Of a stretch of 64,000 bases of DNA, positions 33,547 through 42,447 are shown piece by piece (position 1 is the stretch's first letter; every line of letters starts with the position of its first letter). This stretch comes from Burkholderia sp. Ax-1719 (GTDB lineage Bacteria; Pseudomonadota; Gammaproteobacteria; Burkholderiales; Burkholderiaceae). The stretch lies in assembly GCF_011753055.1 (NCBI RefSeq), contig NZ_VWWJ01000002.1:124001-188000 (forward strand), written 5' to 3'. Both the position numbers and the translations under genes were made by a program. The notes under the pieces are model-generated. The model ran no database searches and had not been told where the DNA came from. It saw nothing but the letters and a program-made list of their open reading frames with translations.

Positions 33547-35841
33547 ATGTTCAAGAAAAAAACACTGGTCGTCGCACTGGGCGGTTTGTTGGGGGGCTCT
33601 TTATTTGCAGCTCCCGCGTGGGCGGAAGTCGCTGCGCAGCAAGCGGCCTCTGCCGACGCGAACGCGCAGGGGAATGCGGATGCAACGGGCAAGGACAAGG
33701 CAAAGCCTGCAGAGGCGAAGCTCGATACCGTAACTGTCACGGCGCGGCGGCGCAAGGAAAGCATTCAGGACGTCCCGGTGGCCGTGACGGCCATCAGTGG
33801 CGACGCTATCAAGCGCAATGAGCTACGTGTGATCAACGACATCACGAAATACGTGCCGAACTTCGCGGGTCTTTCGACGGAAGGCCGCGAACGACCGCGC
33901 TGGTTTTTACGCGGCGTGGGCAGCAATGATCCTTCTGATCTCTCGCTGAGCCCGATCGGCGTCTATTTCGACGATGTCTATATTAATAGCGTCTTCGGTC
34001 AGGGCTTCCCGCTGTTCGACCTCGACCATATCGAGGTGCTACGCGGCCCGCAAGGCACGCTCTGGGGCAAGAATACGATTGGCGGCGCAGTGAGCATCAC
34101 TTCGCAAAAGCCGACTTTCGACTACAGCGGCTACGGCAAGCTCGGTTTCAGCCAGTACGACACCAAACTGGTCGAAGCAGCAGTGGGCGGACCGATCGGC
34201 AATAACGACGTGCTTGCCGCGCGGGTGTCGGTCTATCACGAGAACGGCGATAGCTACTTCACCAATGCGTTTTCGGGCGACCGCTTCGGTGGCTTTCATG
34301 ACAATGCGGTGCGCTTCCAGTTGCTCGCCGTGCCCACGTCGAATGCGGATTTCCTGCTCAACGTGCACGCGCGCAACTATACCGGCGGCGGCGATCCGTG
34401 GCACGCGCAAGGCACGGGAACAGGCGGAACGAATTCGTTTGGCTTCGTCGGTTCCAGCGATCCCTATACGGTGTCGCTCAATGCGCCGTCGAGCGATCAC
34501 ATCGCAACTTATGGCGGGTCATTGACCGCCCACTGGCATATCAACCCGGCCTTGACGCTCACTTCGATCACCGCGCTCGAAGGGCTCAACCGCTGGTATC
34601 AGGACGACGAGGACTACTCGCCCTATGATGCGGCCCGCTCGCACGATACGTTGGCGTCGCACCAGTTCTCGCAGGAATTCCGGTTGGAGTCGCCGCAAAC
34701 CGATCGCTTGAGCTGGATCGCGGGCGCGCATTTCTTCACCGAAGAACTGAGCGAGGAAAGCGCAGGCGCAGGCTTGCCCGACGCGCCGGGCGGACCTTCA
34801 TCGACGTACTATCATGTTGCCGACATCACCCAGCACACCCAAAGCGCGGCAATATTCGGCAGCGTGAAATATCGCTTTACGAGCCGCTTTAACGTAACGG
34901 CGGGGCTGCGCTATACAGTCGAGCGCAAGAACATCAATCTCACCGGTCTGGAGAACGACGGTCCGGTCACGTGGAGCGATACAGCAAGCTGGTGGTCGCC
35001 TTCTTCGGTTACGTCGCCGCTGGCAGTGAGCGCGCGGCAGAACCAGACCAACACCTGGCGCGCGCCCACATGGGACCTCACGCCGGAATACGCGATTTCC
35101 AGCAATGTGCGCGCGTATTTCCGCTATGCGCGAGGCTTTCGCTCAGGCGGCTACAACGGCAACGCGTACACGCAGAGCACGGTTTCGACGGTTCAGCCTG
35201 AATACCTGACCGATTATGAAGCGGGTATCAAGAGTGAATGGTTCGACAAGCGGCTGATCGCAAATGTGAGCGTGTTTCACTACGATTATCGCGACATTCA
35301 AGTGTTCGCGCTTGCACCTAACCCGCTGGGCGGTTCGCCGGTTTCCACCTTGTCGAATGCCGGTCAGGGCCGTGCGGACGGTTTTGAGCTGGAGCTGAAA
35401 GCGCAGCCGATCAACAGCCTCTATCTGTTCGCCAATCTCGGGCTGCTTAACACGCGCTATACGAAGTTCGACTATGTGCCTACGGCAGTGGGGAATTCGT
35501 TCGCGCGCTCGCCGCACACGACCTTCAATGCGGGTGGCGAATATCGCTTGCCATTCGATATCGGCACCTTTGCGCTGGGCGGCGACGTGAACTATCAGAG
35601 TCTGCAGTTCTACAGCGCGACGCGGCAGACCTATCCGGAACTGTGGCAAGGCGGCTATACGCTGCTGAACGCGCATATCTCGTGGACTTCGCCTGACCAA
35701 AAATACATGCTGACGGGCTACGTGACGAATCTCACCAACAAGGTCTACAAGAAACTCGGCCTGTTGCCGTCCTATGGCGCGTATCCGGTTCTGTATGGGG
35801 ACCCGCGCGTTGTGGGGGTAACGTTTACCGCGAAAATCTGA
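33547..35841 (+). CDS. TonB-dependent outer-membrane receptor
   Basis: From ATG 33547 the product has about 764 residues with a signal peptide (MFKKKTLVVALGGLLGGSLF, cleavage near AWA). A TonB box (DTVTVTA) is followed by a plug domain (SIQDVPVAVTAISGD, DHIEVLRGPQGTLWGKNTIGG) and a C-terminal beta barrel ending VTFTAKI. The longer frame from 33463 would start upstream of the sigma-54 promoter -12 box and is rejected. It sits in the SfnR-type regulon, so it probably imports an organosulfur substrate that porins pass poorly rather than a siderophore. A hairpin follows the gene. Confidence 0.92.
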   Translation: MFKKKTLVVALGGLLGGSLFAAPAWAEVAAQQAASADANAQGNADATGKDKAKPAEAKLDTVTVTARRRKESIQDVPVAVTAISGDAIKRNELRVINDITKYVPNFAGLSTEGRERPRWFLRGVGSNDPSDLSLSPIGVYFDDVYINSVFGQGFPLFDLDHIEVLRGPQGTLWGKNTIGGAVSITSQKPTFDYSGYGKLGFSQYDTKLVEAAVGGPIGNNDVLAARVSVYHENGDSYFTNAFSGDRFGGFHDNAVRFQLLAVPTSNADFLLNVHARNYTGGGDPWHAQGTGTGGTNSFGFVGSSDPYTVSLNAPSSDHIATYGGSLTAHWHINPALTLTSITALEGLNRWYQDDEDYSPYDAARSHDTLASHQFSQEFRLESPQTDRLSWIAGAHFFTEELSEESAGAGLPDAPGGPSSTYYHVADITQHTQSAAIFGSVKYRFTSRFNVTAGLRYTVERKNINLTGLENDGPVTWSDTASWWSPSSVTSPLAVSARQNQTNTWRAPTWDLTPEYAISSNVRAYFRYARGFRSGGYNGNAYTQSTVSTVQPEYLTDYEAGIKSEWFDKRLIANVSVFHYDYRDIQVFALAPNPLGGSPVSTLSNAGQGRADGFELELKAQPINSLYLFANLGLLNTRYTKFDYVPTAVGNSFARSPHTTFNAGGEYRLPFDIGTFALGGDVNYQSLQFYSATRQTYPELWQGGYTLLNAHISWTSPDQKYMLTGYVTNLTNKVYKKLGLLPSYGAYPVLYGDPRVVGVTFTAKI

Positions 35842-35856
35842 TCGAGGTGGACGGAC

Positions 35857-35882
35857 GCGAAGGCATCGGGAGATGCCTTCGC
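35857..35882 (+). terminator. Hairpin after TonB-receptor gene
   Basis: An 11-bp perfect stem (GCGAAGGCATC / GATGCCTTCGC) with loop GGGA starts 16 bases after the stop. No T run follows, so termination strength is uncertain. It also lies between convergent genes. Confidence 0.6.
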
Positions 35883-36011
35883 AACGTAGGTGGAAGGGAA
35901 ATTCGATCGATGGTGTCGCCGATCACGTGCGCTAGTGGCGTGATCGCCCGAGCCGGGATTGCGCCGTAGAGTAAGTCGACAGGCCTGGCACTTCGTCTCT
36001 GGGCGGATCGC

Positions 36012-37010
36012 TCAAGCGCCGATCGGCACCGCGCGTTTCTGGGCGAAATCCCAGCGGTCCGCGCGTGCCGTGTCCACGGCCGAAGGCAGCAGATGCGCGT
36101 TGAGGAACGCATCGGCAATGGTCTGCTGCTCGCCAAAGTTCGACGGCGTCACTTCGCGCACCAGATAGCTGCGGCGTGTGTTGGCTCGCTCGATCGTTGA
36201 GGCGTCAAGCCCCCAGATCGGCGCAAGCAGGCGTGCCGCATCATGAGGCGCACTGCGTACCCACTCGCCAGCCGTACGCAGCTGATCGTAGATCACCGCG
36301 ATGACGCCCGGTTGCGCTTCGGCGAACCGGGTTGAGGCGAGGTAATAGCGCTGGTAGGCGGCAAGACCATCGCCGTTGGCGAGAATGCGAACATCGGATT
36401 GCTGATCCACTGACGCTACATAGGGATCCCAGGTCACCCATGCGTCGACGCTGCCATGCTCGAACGCTGCTCGCCCATCGGCGGGTGTCAGGTAGTGAAT
36501 ACGCACGCCATCCGCCGGGATGCCGGCGCGTGCAAGCGCCGCGAGCAGCAGGTAGTGGCTGCCCGCCGCCTTGGTCACGGCAATGTCCTTGCCACGCAGA
36601 TCGCCGAGCGTATGCAGCGCGCCATCGCGTTTGACGATGATGGCCTGAGCGCCAGGCGAGGGCGCCTCCTGTGCCACATAGACGAAGCGCGCATGCGCGG
36701 CCTGCGCAAAGATCGGGACGGTGTCGGCAACGTCCGCGCTGAAGTCGACGGCCTCCGCATTGAGCGCTTCGGTAAGCGGGAGACCGCTCGCGAACTCGCT
36801 CCAACTCACTTTGATGCCCAGTGGTGCGAGCGCAGTTTCGAGCTTGCCTTGCGCCTTCAAGACGGTAATCAGTGTCGACGACTTCTGGTAGCCGATACGA
36901 AGGGTCGTCGGCTGGGCGCTGGATTGGGCCGCGAATGCCAGCCGGGTGGCGGCCGCAGCGCCGAGCACCGATGTATGGATGAGCAGTTTACGGCGCGCAG
37001 GTGAGAACAT
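36012..37010 (-). CDS. SsuA-like aliphatic sulfonate binding protein
   Basis: The 332-residue product has a signal region with a Tat-like start (ARRKLLIH) and an SsuA-family fold: TLRIGYQKSSTLITVLKAQG, VSWSEFASGLPLTEALNAEAVDF, DLRGKDIAVTKAAGSHYLL and VDAWVTWDPYVA. SsuA-type proteins deliver sulfonates to the SsuBC transporter. No permease or ATPase is adjacent, so it would have to use one of the ABC systems elsewhere in the island. It follows ahpC on the same strand after a 331-base gap. Confidence 0.88.
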   Translation of the reverse strand: MFSPARRKLLIHTSVLGAAAATRLAFAAQSSAQPTTLRIGYQKSSTLITVLKAQGKLETALAPLGIKVSWSEFASGLPLTEALNAEAVDFSADVADTVPIFAQAAHARFVYVAQEAPSPGAQAIIVKRDGALHTLGDLRGKDIAVTKAAGSHYLLLAALARAGIPADGVRIHYLTPADGRAAFEHGSVDAWVTWDPYVASVDQQSDVRILANGDGLAAYQRYYLASTRFAEAQPGVIAVIYDQLRTAGEWVRSAPHDAARLLAPIWGLDASTIERANTRRSYLVREVTPSNFGEQQTIADAFLNAHLLPSAVDTARADRWDFAQKRAVPIGA

Positions 37011-37341
37011 GGGAAATTCGCAGCAATGGCAGCAATGTTAAAAACGCCAAGGCTAGCCGTCGATGTCGTCACGGACAACGAAGAGATCGTGCTAAGGATT
37101 CTTGTGGGGACGCATTGACGGCGGTTTTGGCCTCGCTCAAGCGATGGTGCGAGGCAGTCTGATGCAATGCGTCGAGGGCGTGCAGAGCGGCCGTGTGTTT
37201 CGCGTCGGCCATTGACGGATCGACTGGCTGCGCGCGATTTTCCAAAAGAACGAAACGTCATAGGGTTATTCGCGCGCAACCTAACCCATCCGATCGCATG
37301 AGCACGATCGGATAGACGCTCCCACGCGCGGCCGCGCGCCT
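37011..37341. other. Intergenic region between ahpC and SsuA-like gene
   Basis: These 331 bases hold no convincing coding frame. They contain a hairpin at 37288-37313 after ahpC and, presumably, a promoter for the SsuA-like gene near its start. No sigma-54 or clear sigma-70 motif could be fixed. Confidence 0.5.
37288..37313 (-). terminator. Hairpin after ahpC
   Basis: A 9-bp perfect inverted repeat (ATCCGATCG / CGATCGGAT) with an 8-base loop lies 29 bases past the ahpC stop. No T run follows in the minus direction, so this is a weak terminator candidate. Confidence 0.45.
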
Positions 37342-37905
37342 TTAGATCTTGCCGACCAGATCCAGCGACGGCGTCAGGGTTTGCGCGCCCGGCGTCCACT
37401 TCGCCGGGCAGACTTCACCAGGATGCGAGGCGACGTATTGCGCGGCCTGCACCTTGCGCAGCAGTTCTTTCGCATCACGGCCAATGCCGTTGTCATGCAC
37501 TTCGTACAGCTTGATCTTGCCTTCCGGGTCGATCAGGAAGGTGCCGCGCAGCGCCAGGCCTTCTTCCTCGATCAACACCTCGAAATTGCGCGCAAGGGTC
37601 GCGGTCGGATCGCCAACCAGCGGGTATTGCACCTTCGCAATGGTGTCCGAAGTGTCGTGCCAGGCTTTGTGGGTGAAATGCGTATCGGTGGAAACGCCGT
37701 AGATTTCCACGCCGAGTTTCTGGAACTCCGCATAGTGATCGGCAAGATCGCCCAGTTCGGTGGGGCAGACGAAGGTGAAATCGGCGGGGTAGAACACCAC
37801 CACCGACCATTTGCCCTTGAAATTTTCGTCGCTGACGGGAACGAACTTGCCGCCGTGGTAGGCCGTGGATTTGAAAGGCTTGACCTGCGTGTTGATGAGC
37901 GACAT
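37342..37905 (-). CDS. ahpC: Alkyl hydroperoxide reductase subunit C (2-Cys peroxiredoxin)
   Basis: From ATG 37905 (AAGGAAATCCT upstream) the product has 187 residues, the standard AhpC length. The peroxidatic Cys is in [20 protein letters not shown] (near residue 47) and the resolving Cys in [10 protein letters not shown] near 165. AhpC reduces peroxides, usually with AhpF as electron donor; no ahpF is present here. AhpC-type proteins are often made during sulfate starvation in proteobacteria, and flavin monooxygenases leak peroxide, so placement in this island fits a protective role. Confidence 0.95.
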   Translation of the reverse strand: MSLINTQVKPFKSTAYHGGKFVPVSDENFKGKWSVVVFYPADFTFVCPTELGDLADHYAEFQKLGVEIYGVSTDTHFTHKAWHDTSDTIAKVQYPLVGDPTATLARNFEVLIEEEGLALRGTFLIDPEGKIKLYEVHDNGIGRDAKELLRKVQAAQYVASHPGEVCPAKWTPGAQTLTPSLDLVGKI

Positions 37906-38102
37906 AGGATTTCCTTGAAGTGATCCGGCGGCGGATAGCAGCCGGATGAATTGGTGCCCGATACTTGATCGGGCGGTAGTCAACACAGAGACTAGTCGAG
38001 CAGGATGGCCGCCGGAAGCGATCTCTTCTTGGATCGAATCCGCGCATGCAGAAAAGCCGCCTATTGGGGAATCGCGCGATTTACGCTGGTTTTCGAGCCG
38101 GA

Positions 38103-38300
38103 TCAGCGCGGGAAATAATCCGGCAGGCGATAGCCCTGGTAGGTGGTGTTGCGCAAGATCGCAGTTCGGAATTCATCGGCGCGATAGGCCGCAACGATAT
38201 CGGCGGTCTCTTGCGCATTGCGGTTCGCCGCTTTGATGACCACCTGATTCACATAAGGCGATTGTATGCGTTCGAGCGCCAGGGCTTCGGTCAGGCGGTG
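38103..38300 (-). pseudogene. C-terminal remnant of NlpA/MetQ-family binding lipoprotein
   Basis: The minus strand encodes SPYVNQVVIKAANRNAQE, then a stretch through [15 protein letters not shown] and LPDYF before the stop. This matches the C-terminal region of MetQ/NlpA proteins (for example SPYVNLIVAREDNKDAEN in E. coli MetQ). The first three-quarters of the gene, including any signal peptide, is absent. No met ABC permease or ATPase is adjacent. It looks like the scar of a deletion in a former sulfur-import set. Confidence 0.65.
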
Positions 38301-38333
38301 GCCGCGCGAAATGGCGACCGAAAACTGCAATAG

Positions 38334-38363
38334 TTTTATGCAAAAGCGTTTTATGCAAAAGCG
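38334..38363. repeat. Perfect 15-bp tandem direct repeat
   Basis: TTTTATGCAAAAGCG occurs at 38334-38348 and again at 38349-38363. It borders the NlpA remnant, at about the point where the gene's similarity ends, and may mark the deletion junction. Confidence 0.85.
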
Positions 38364-38496
38364 CTTGCGCTTCGCGCCTGCCAACGCAGACGCACGAATA
38401 ACAAAAGTCGAATTCCGTGGTTAGTCGCGCACAAGCCGCTCCTTATACTTTTTCCGATGATTTTTCCGATCAGATACCGTGAAAAAGGAAAACTGG

Positions 38497-39732
38497 ATGT
38501 CCGCGCTTCCCAATGAACGACCGGTTCGCAATCTCGCCGCCGATCCCAGCTTGCAGGCCGCGTTGGCCGATCTGCCTGCGCTCGCGCAGAAAATCGGCAA
38601 GGAAGCGGCGGCACGCGAAAGTCGTCGCGAACTGCCCTTCGAAGGCTTCGAGGCGTTCCGACGCTCGGGGCTGGGACGCCTGAGATTGCCGGTGGAATGG
38701 GGCGGTCTGGGTGGTTCGCTGCTGGACGAATTCGAGGTGATCTCGACCCTCGCCGCCGCCGACAGCAACCTCGCGCATGCCTTGCGCATTCACTACGACC
38801 AGACCGAAGCGCTGCTGCTGTCGGCGCGCACGCGCTTCAACGAATTACAGATCCGGCGCGTGATCGACGGGGCCATCTTTGGCGGCGCGTCGACCGAACT
38901 GGGAACCGCGCGCCCCGGCGAGTACACCACCACGCTACGACGCGATGGCGAACATTACCGGCTCGATGGCCGCAAATATTATTCGACGGGCACCGCGTTT
39001 TCCGACTATGCGCGCCTGAACGTCCTGAACGACGAGGGCGAGGCCGTAGTGGTGATCGTGCCCACCGGTCGCGAGGGTTTTACGGTGCTCGACGACTGGG
39101 ACGGCATGGGACAGCGCATGACCGCGAGCGGCAGTCTGGTGTTCGAGAACCTGCTGGTGCATGCCGACGAGATCACGGCGCGCACGCTGCACACGCTCAC
39201 CGGGCGTCATGGCGGCGCGCTGCGTCAGCTGCATCTGGTGGCCGTGGCGGCGGGCATCGTGCGCAATGTGGTCGCGGATGCGAAGCGCTATGTGCTGGAG
39301 CACGGTCGCCCCGTGCTGCACAGCCCGGCGCCAAGCGCGCGCGAGGATGCCTTTATCCAGCAGGTGGTGGGCACGCTGTCCGCGCATAGCCACGCGATCG
39401 ATGCGCTGGTGCGCGAAAACGCCCGCACGCTGGACCGGTCGGCGCAGGCTATCCGCGCGGGCGCGCCCGATGCGGATGCGCTCGTGCTCGAAGGGGCGCT
39501 GGCGACAGCGCGCACGCAGATCGTGGTGAGCAAGCTGGCGCTGGAGGCCGGCGAGCGCCTGTTCGAAGCGGGCGGTGCTTCCGCTACTTCGCGCGCGCAC
39601 AATTTCGACCGGCACTGGCGCAATCTGCGCACAATCTTCAGTCACAACCCGCTGTTGCATAAGGCGCGCGTGGTGGGCGATTACGTCCTGAACGACGTGA
39701 CCACGCACCTCACCGAAGGCCGCGTGTTCTAG
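38497..39732 (+). CDS. DszC/SfnB-like flavin-dependent monooxygenase (acyl-CoA dehydrogenase fold)
   Basis: From ATG 38497 (AAGGA 10 bases upstream) the product has 411 residues of the acyl-CoA dehydrogenase superfamily. The C-terminal DRHWRNLRTIFSHNPLLHKA segment is typical of SfnB/DszC sulfur monooxygenases rather than true dehydrogenases. The usual acyl-CoA catalytic base is not evident. DszC oxidises thiophenic sulfur with FMNH2 and O2; SfnB is associated with dimethylsulfone use. It is 28 bases upstream of the DszA/NtaA-like gene, so the two are probably one operon with the ABC genes that follow. Confidence 0.82.
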   Translation: MSALPNERPVRNLAADPSLQAALADLPALAQKIGKEAAARESRRELPFEGFEAFRRSGLGRLRLPVEWGGLGGSLLDEFEVISTLAAADSNLAHALRIHYDQTEALLLSARTRFNELQIRRVIDGAIFGGASTELGTARPGEYTTTLRRDGEHYRLDGRKYYSTGTAFSDYARLNVLNDEGEAVVVIVPTGREGFTVLDDWDGMGQRMTASGSLVFENLLVHADEITARTLHTLTGRHGGALRQLHLVAVAAGIVRNVVADAKRYVLEHGRPVLHSPAPSAREDAFIQQVVGTLSAHSHAIDALVRENARTLDRSAQAIRAGAPDADALVLEGALATARTQIVVSKLALEAGERLFEAGGASATSRAHNFDRHWRNLRTIFSHNPLLHKARVVGDYVLNDVTTHLTEGRVF

Positions 39733-39760
39733 AAGTCATGACAGAGGGAGTGTCCAGGCG

Positions 39761-41113
39761 ATGAGCCAAACCTCGGCCAGCAGTGCGCCGCGCCGCCTGC
39801 ATCTGAACGTCAATATCCTGCACTCGGGCTTCGTGCCGTCGGCATGGCGTCTCGACGACGCCGATCCGCGTGCATTCATCGACGTCGCGCACTACGTGCG
39901 GGTCGCGCAACTCGCCGAAAGCGCGAAGTTCGACGCCGTGTTTCTCGCCGATAACGCCGCCATCATCGACCAGATCGACTTCCGCCCTATCACGGCGCTC
40001 GAACCCACGGTGCTGCTGGCCAGCATCGCGGCGGCCACCACGCATATCGGCGTGATCGGCACGGCGTCGACGAGCTATAACGAGCCTTACAACATCGCGC
40101 GCCGCTTCGCCACGCTCGATCACGTGAGCCGCGGGCGCGCAGGCTGGAACGTGGTGACGACCGCCGATCTGCCGTCGGCGCGCAATTTCGGTCACGACAC
40201 CGTGCCCGATCATGCGCAGCGTTATGCGCGCGCGGCGGAGTTCACAGAGCTGGTAAAGGCGCTGTGGGATAGCTGGGACGATGACGCCTTCATTGGCGAC
40301 AAGGCGAGCGGCCGCTTTATCGACGTGACGAAAGTGCGGCCGGTGGCGCACGAAGGGCGCTTCTTCAAGGTGCAGGGGCCGCTGAACCTGCCGCGTCCGC
40401 CGCAAGGGCATCCGGTACTGGTGCAGGCGGGAGGATCGGGCGATGGGCGCGATCTCGCGGCGCGCCACGCGGAGGCGGTGTTTTCCGCGTCGCAGTCGTT
40501 CGAGGAATCGGCGGCATACCGGCGCGACCTCAATGCGCGGGCCGCCGCGTATGGGCGCGCTCAGGGCGTGCAGGTGCTGGCGGGCCTCACGACCATCATC
40601 GGCGCGACCGAGGCCGAGGCGCTGCGCCGACGCGACGAACTGATCGAGCAGATTCCCTGGCGCTACAGCCTCACACGGCTGGCCGGCATCCTGGGCATCT
40701 CACCCGATCAACTCGAACTGGACGCGCGTCTGCCGGAAAATCTCGCGCTGCCCAACGGCGGCAACGGCAACCATACCTTCTTTCACGCCACGCTGGCCGA
40801 GGCGCGCCGCGGCGGCCACACGGTGCGCGAACTGATCCGCACGCTCGCGGGCGGCGGTGGCCATCGTGTGATCGTCGGTACGCCTGAGCAGATTGCCGAC
40901 GATATCGAGCACTGGTTCAAGGGCGAGGCCGCCGATGGCTTCAATCTCATGCCCGACGCGCTGCCGGACGGCCTGGAGGCGTTCGTGAGCGGAGTGGTGC
41001 CGATCCTGCAGCGACGCGGCCTGTTTCGGACCGAATACGAAGGCCACACCTTGCGCTCGCATCTGGGCCTCGATCGGCCGGGCGTACGCGTTTTGGAGCC
41101 TGCTGCGGGCTAG
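39761..41113 (+). CDS. DszA/NtaA-family FMNH2-dependent monooxygenase
   Basis: The 450-residue product belongs to the NtaA/SnaA/DszA/SoxA group of luciferase-like monooxygenases, longer than SsuD proteins. Visible family features are FLADNAAIIDQ, SRGRAGWNVVTTAD, the GHPVLVQAGGSGDGRDLAA flavin-site segment and GTPEQIADDIEHWF. DszA opens the sulfone ring of dibenzothiophene sulfone; NtaA oxidises nitrilotriacetate, and other members act on pristinamycin or methionine-derived compounds. Proximity to the DszC/SfnB-like gene and to sulfonate-type ABC genes favours a sulfone substrate, but this is inference. Confidence 0.87.
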   Translation: MSQTSASSAPRRLHLNVNILHSGFVPSAWRLDDADPRAFIDVAHYVRVAQLAESAKFDAVFLADNAAIIDQIDFRPITALEPTVLLASIAAATTHIGVIGTASTSYNEPYNIARRFATLDHVSRGRAGWNVVTTADLPSARNFGHDTVPDHAQRYARAAEFTELVKALWDSWDDDAFIGDKASGRFIDVTKVRPVAHEGRFFKVQGPLNLPRPPQGHPVLVQAGGSGDGRDLAARHAEAVFSASQSFEESAAYRRDLNARAAAYGRAQGVQVLAGLTTIIGATEAEALRRRDELIEQIPWRYSLTRLAGILGISPDQLELDARLPENLALPNGGNGNHTFFHATLAEARRGGHTVRELIRTLAGGGGHRVIVGTPEQIADDIEHWFKGEAADGFNLMPDALPDGLEAFVSGVVPILQRRGLFRTEYEGHTLRSHLGLDRPGVRVLEPAAG

Positions 41114-41428
41114 CGCTCGCTCGGCACTTTCGCCGCCAGAGGCATTGTGGCGAGGCTGTCTGCCAGCACCTTCCGGCTGGTGGTCGATGGCCTGATGCTG
41201 TCTTCCTGTCTGTCGCTGCGTTGGAACACAGGACGATAAATGCAGCATGCGCTGCATTTCCGCCGTCACCAGCGCGATCCGTTCTGGACACGCCGACGGC
41301 ACCGGCGTTCCAAAACACGAAACTATGCGGATGTTAAATGATCGAGTGAGATAAACATATAAAAATTGAATAATTCACAGTGCCAGGGTTCGCCGCTAGT
41401 CTTGCGTCCATAACGCTAGCGAGGACCT
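41114..41428. other. Intergenic region before sulfonate ABC set
   Basis: These 315 bases hold no convincing gene. The segment 41330-41380 is markedly A+T-rich and contains CATATAAAAATT at 41356-41367, close to the CATATAAATATT at 54216-54227. A CysB/Cbl-type activated promoter is possible. Confidence 0.4.
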
Positions 41429-42424
41429 ATGGCACGCTCCAGTTCTACATCGTTTCGTCTGCGCCGGCGGCTGCTCGGCGCGTTTGCTGCAACGCCGGTT
41501 GCGGCGCTGGGCGCTGCGGGCGCGGCGTACGCCGCCAGCGCCCCGGATCTAACGGGCCTCACGCTCGTGTTGGGCGATCAGGCGGGCGGTCTGCGTGCGC
41601 TGGCCGAAGCCTCGCGCGTGCTGGACGGCACGCCGTATACGTATCGCTGGGCCAATTTCCAGGGGGCCGCGCCGCTGTTCGAGGCGCAGCGCGCCAATGC
41701 TGTCGATATCGCGCCCGCTGGCGATCTGCCCGTGCTGGCGGCGGCAACGGGCGATCCGTCGCTGCGCATCGTTGCCACGCGCGTGGGTTCGCCCACGCAA
41801 CTGGGCATTCTCGTGCCTCAGCATTCGACGATCAGCAGCGTTGCGCAACTCAAGGGGCGCACGGTGTTCGTGTCGTCGGCGCGCGGCAGTATTTCGGAGT
41901 ACCAACTCGACGGCGCGCTCGCGGAAGCGGGCATTTCGCGCGCGGATATCCAGATACGCTACATCCTGCCGGTGGACGCATTTGCTGCGTTTACCTCCGG
42001 CTCGATTGAAGCGTGGGCCACTTTCGATCCGTACTACGGTATCGCGGCGTCGCGCGGTGGGCGCGTGCTGCGCGACGGTAGCGGCATCAACAGCGGACTC
42101 GGTTTCATCACGGCCTCGGGCGCGGCGCATGCCAATCCGCTCAAACGCGCCGCCATCGCGGACGTGCTGCTGCGTCTGCAACGTGCGGGCGACTGGGCGC
42201 TCGCTCATCCGCAAGCTTATGCCGAGGTTTATAGCAAGCTCACGCGCACGCCGCCCGACACCGCACTCACCATCACGCAGCGCGCGTCGCTCAGACAACG
42301 CTTCGTCACGGCTGCCGATATCGCCACGCTACAGAAAGTCGCCGACGTAGCCGTGCGCGACGGCATTCTGCCGCGCGCGCTCGATGTTGCGTCGCTGGCC
42401 GATACGCACATCGGCGTCGCCTGA
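41429..42424 (+). CDS. Sulfonate-type ABC transporter periplasmic binding protein
   Basis: The 331-residue product has a signal peptide (RRRLLGAFAATPVAALGAAG, cleavage near YAAS) and an SsuA-like fold: LTLVLGDQAGGLRALAEAS, VDIAPAGDLPVLAAA, QLKGRTVFVSSARGS and IEAWATFDPYYGIA. It is the first gene of a set with a permease, an ATPase and a second binding protein. The stop is 23 bases before the permease start. Confidence 0.88.
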   Translation: MARSSSTSFRLRRRLLGAFAATPVAALGAAGAAYAASAPDLTGLTLVLGDQAGGLRALAEASRVLDGTPYTYRWANFQGAAPLFEAQRANAVDIAPAGDLPVLAAATGDPSLRIVATRVGSPTQLGILVPQHSTISSVAQLKGRTVFVSSARGSISEYQLDGALAEAGISRADIQIRYILPVDAFAAFTSGSIEAWATFDPYYGIAASRGGRVLRDGSGINSGLGFITASGAAHANPLKRAAIADVLLRLQRAGDWALAHPQAYAEVYSKLTRTPPDTALTITQRASLRQRFVTAADIATLQKVADVAVRDGILPRALDVASLADTHIGVA

Positions 42425-42447
42425 TCGAGCATTCGGAGTCCAGATTC

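Larger units (their letters stand above)
37906..38496. other. Gap carrying a NlpA/MetQ remnant and a 15-bp tandem repeat
   Basis: Between ahpC and the DszC/SfnB-like gene are 591 bases without an intact gene. They hold the 3' remnant of a NlpA/MetQ lipoprotein gene (38103-38300) and a perfect 15-bp direct repeat (38334-38363). The promoter of the downstream operon is probably in the AT-richer end (38430-38480). Confidence 0.6.

Noticed and set aside
36012..37010. SsuA-like gene as part of the sigma-54 regulon
   Set aside because: I found no -24/-12 promoter at correct spacing and no TGTTG-N6-CARCA in the 331 bases upstream.
38334..38363. Replication iterons
   Set aside because: Only two copies, no Rep gene or DnaA boxes nearby.
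38497..39732. Annotation as a simple acyl-CoA dehydrogenase of fatty-acid oxidation
   Set aside because: The C-terminal DRHWRN...HNP segment and sulfur-gene context fit the SfnB/DszC monooxygenase group better.
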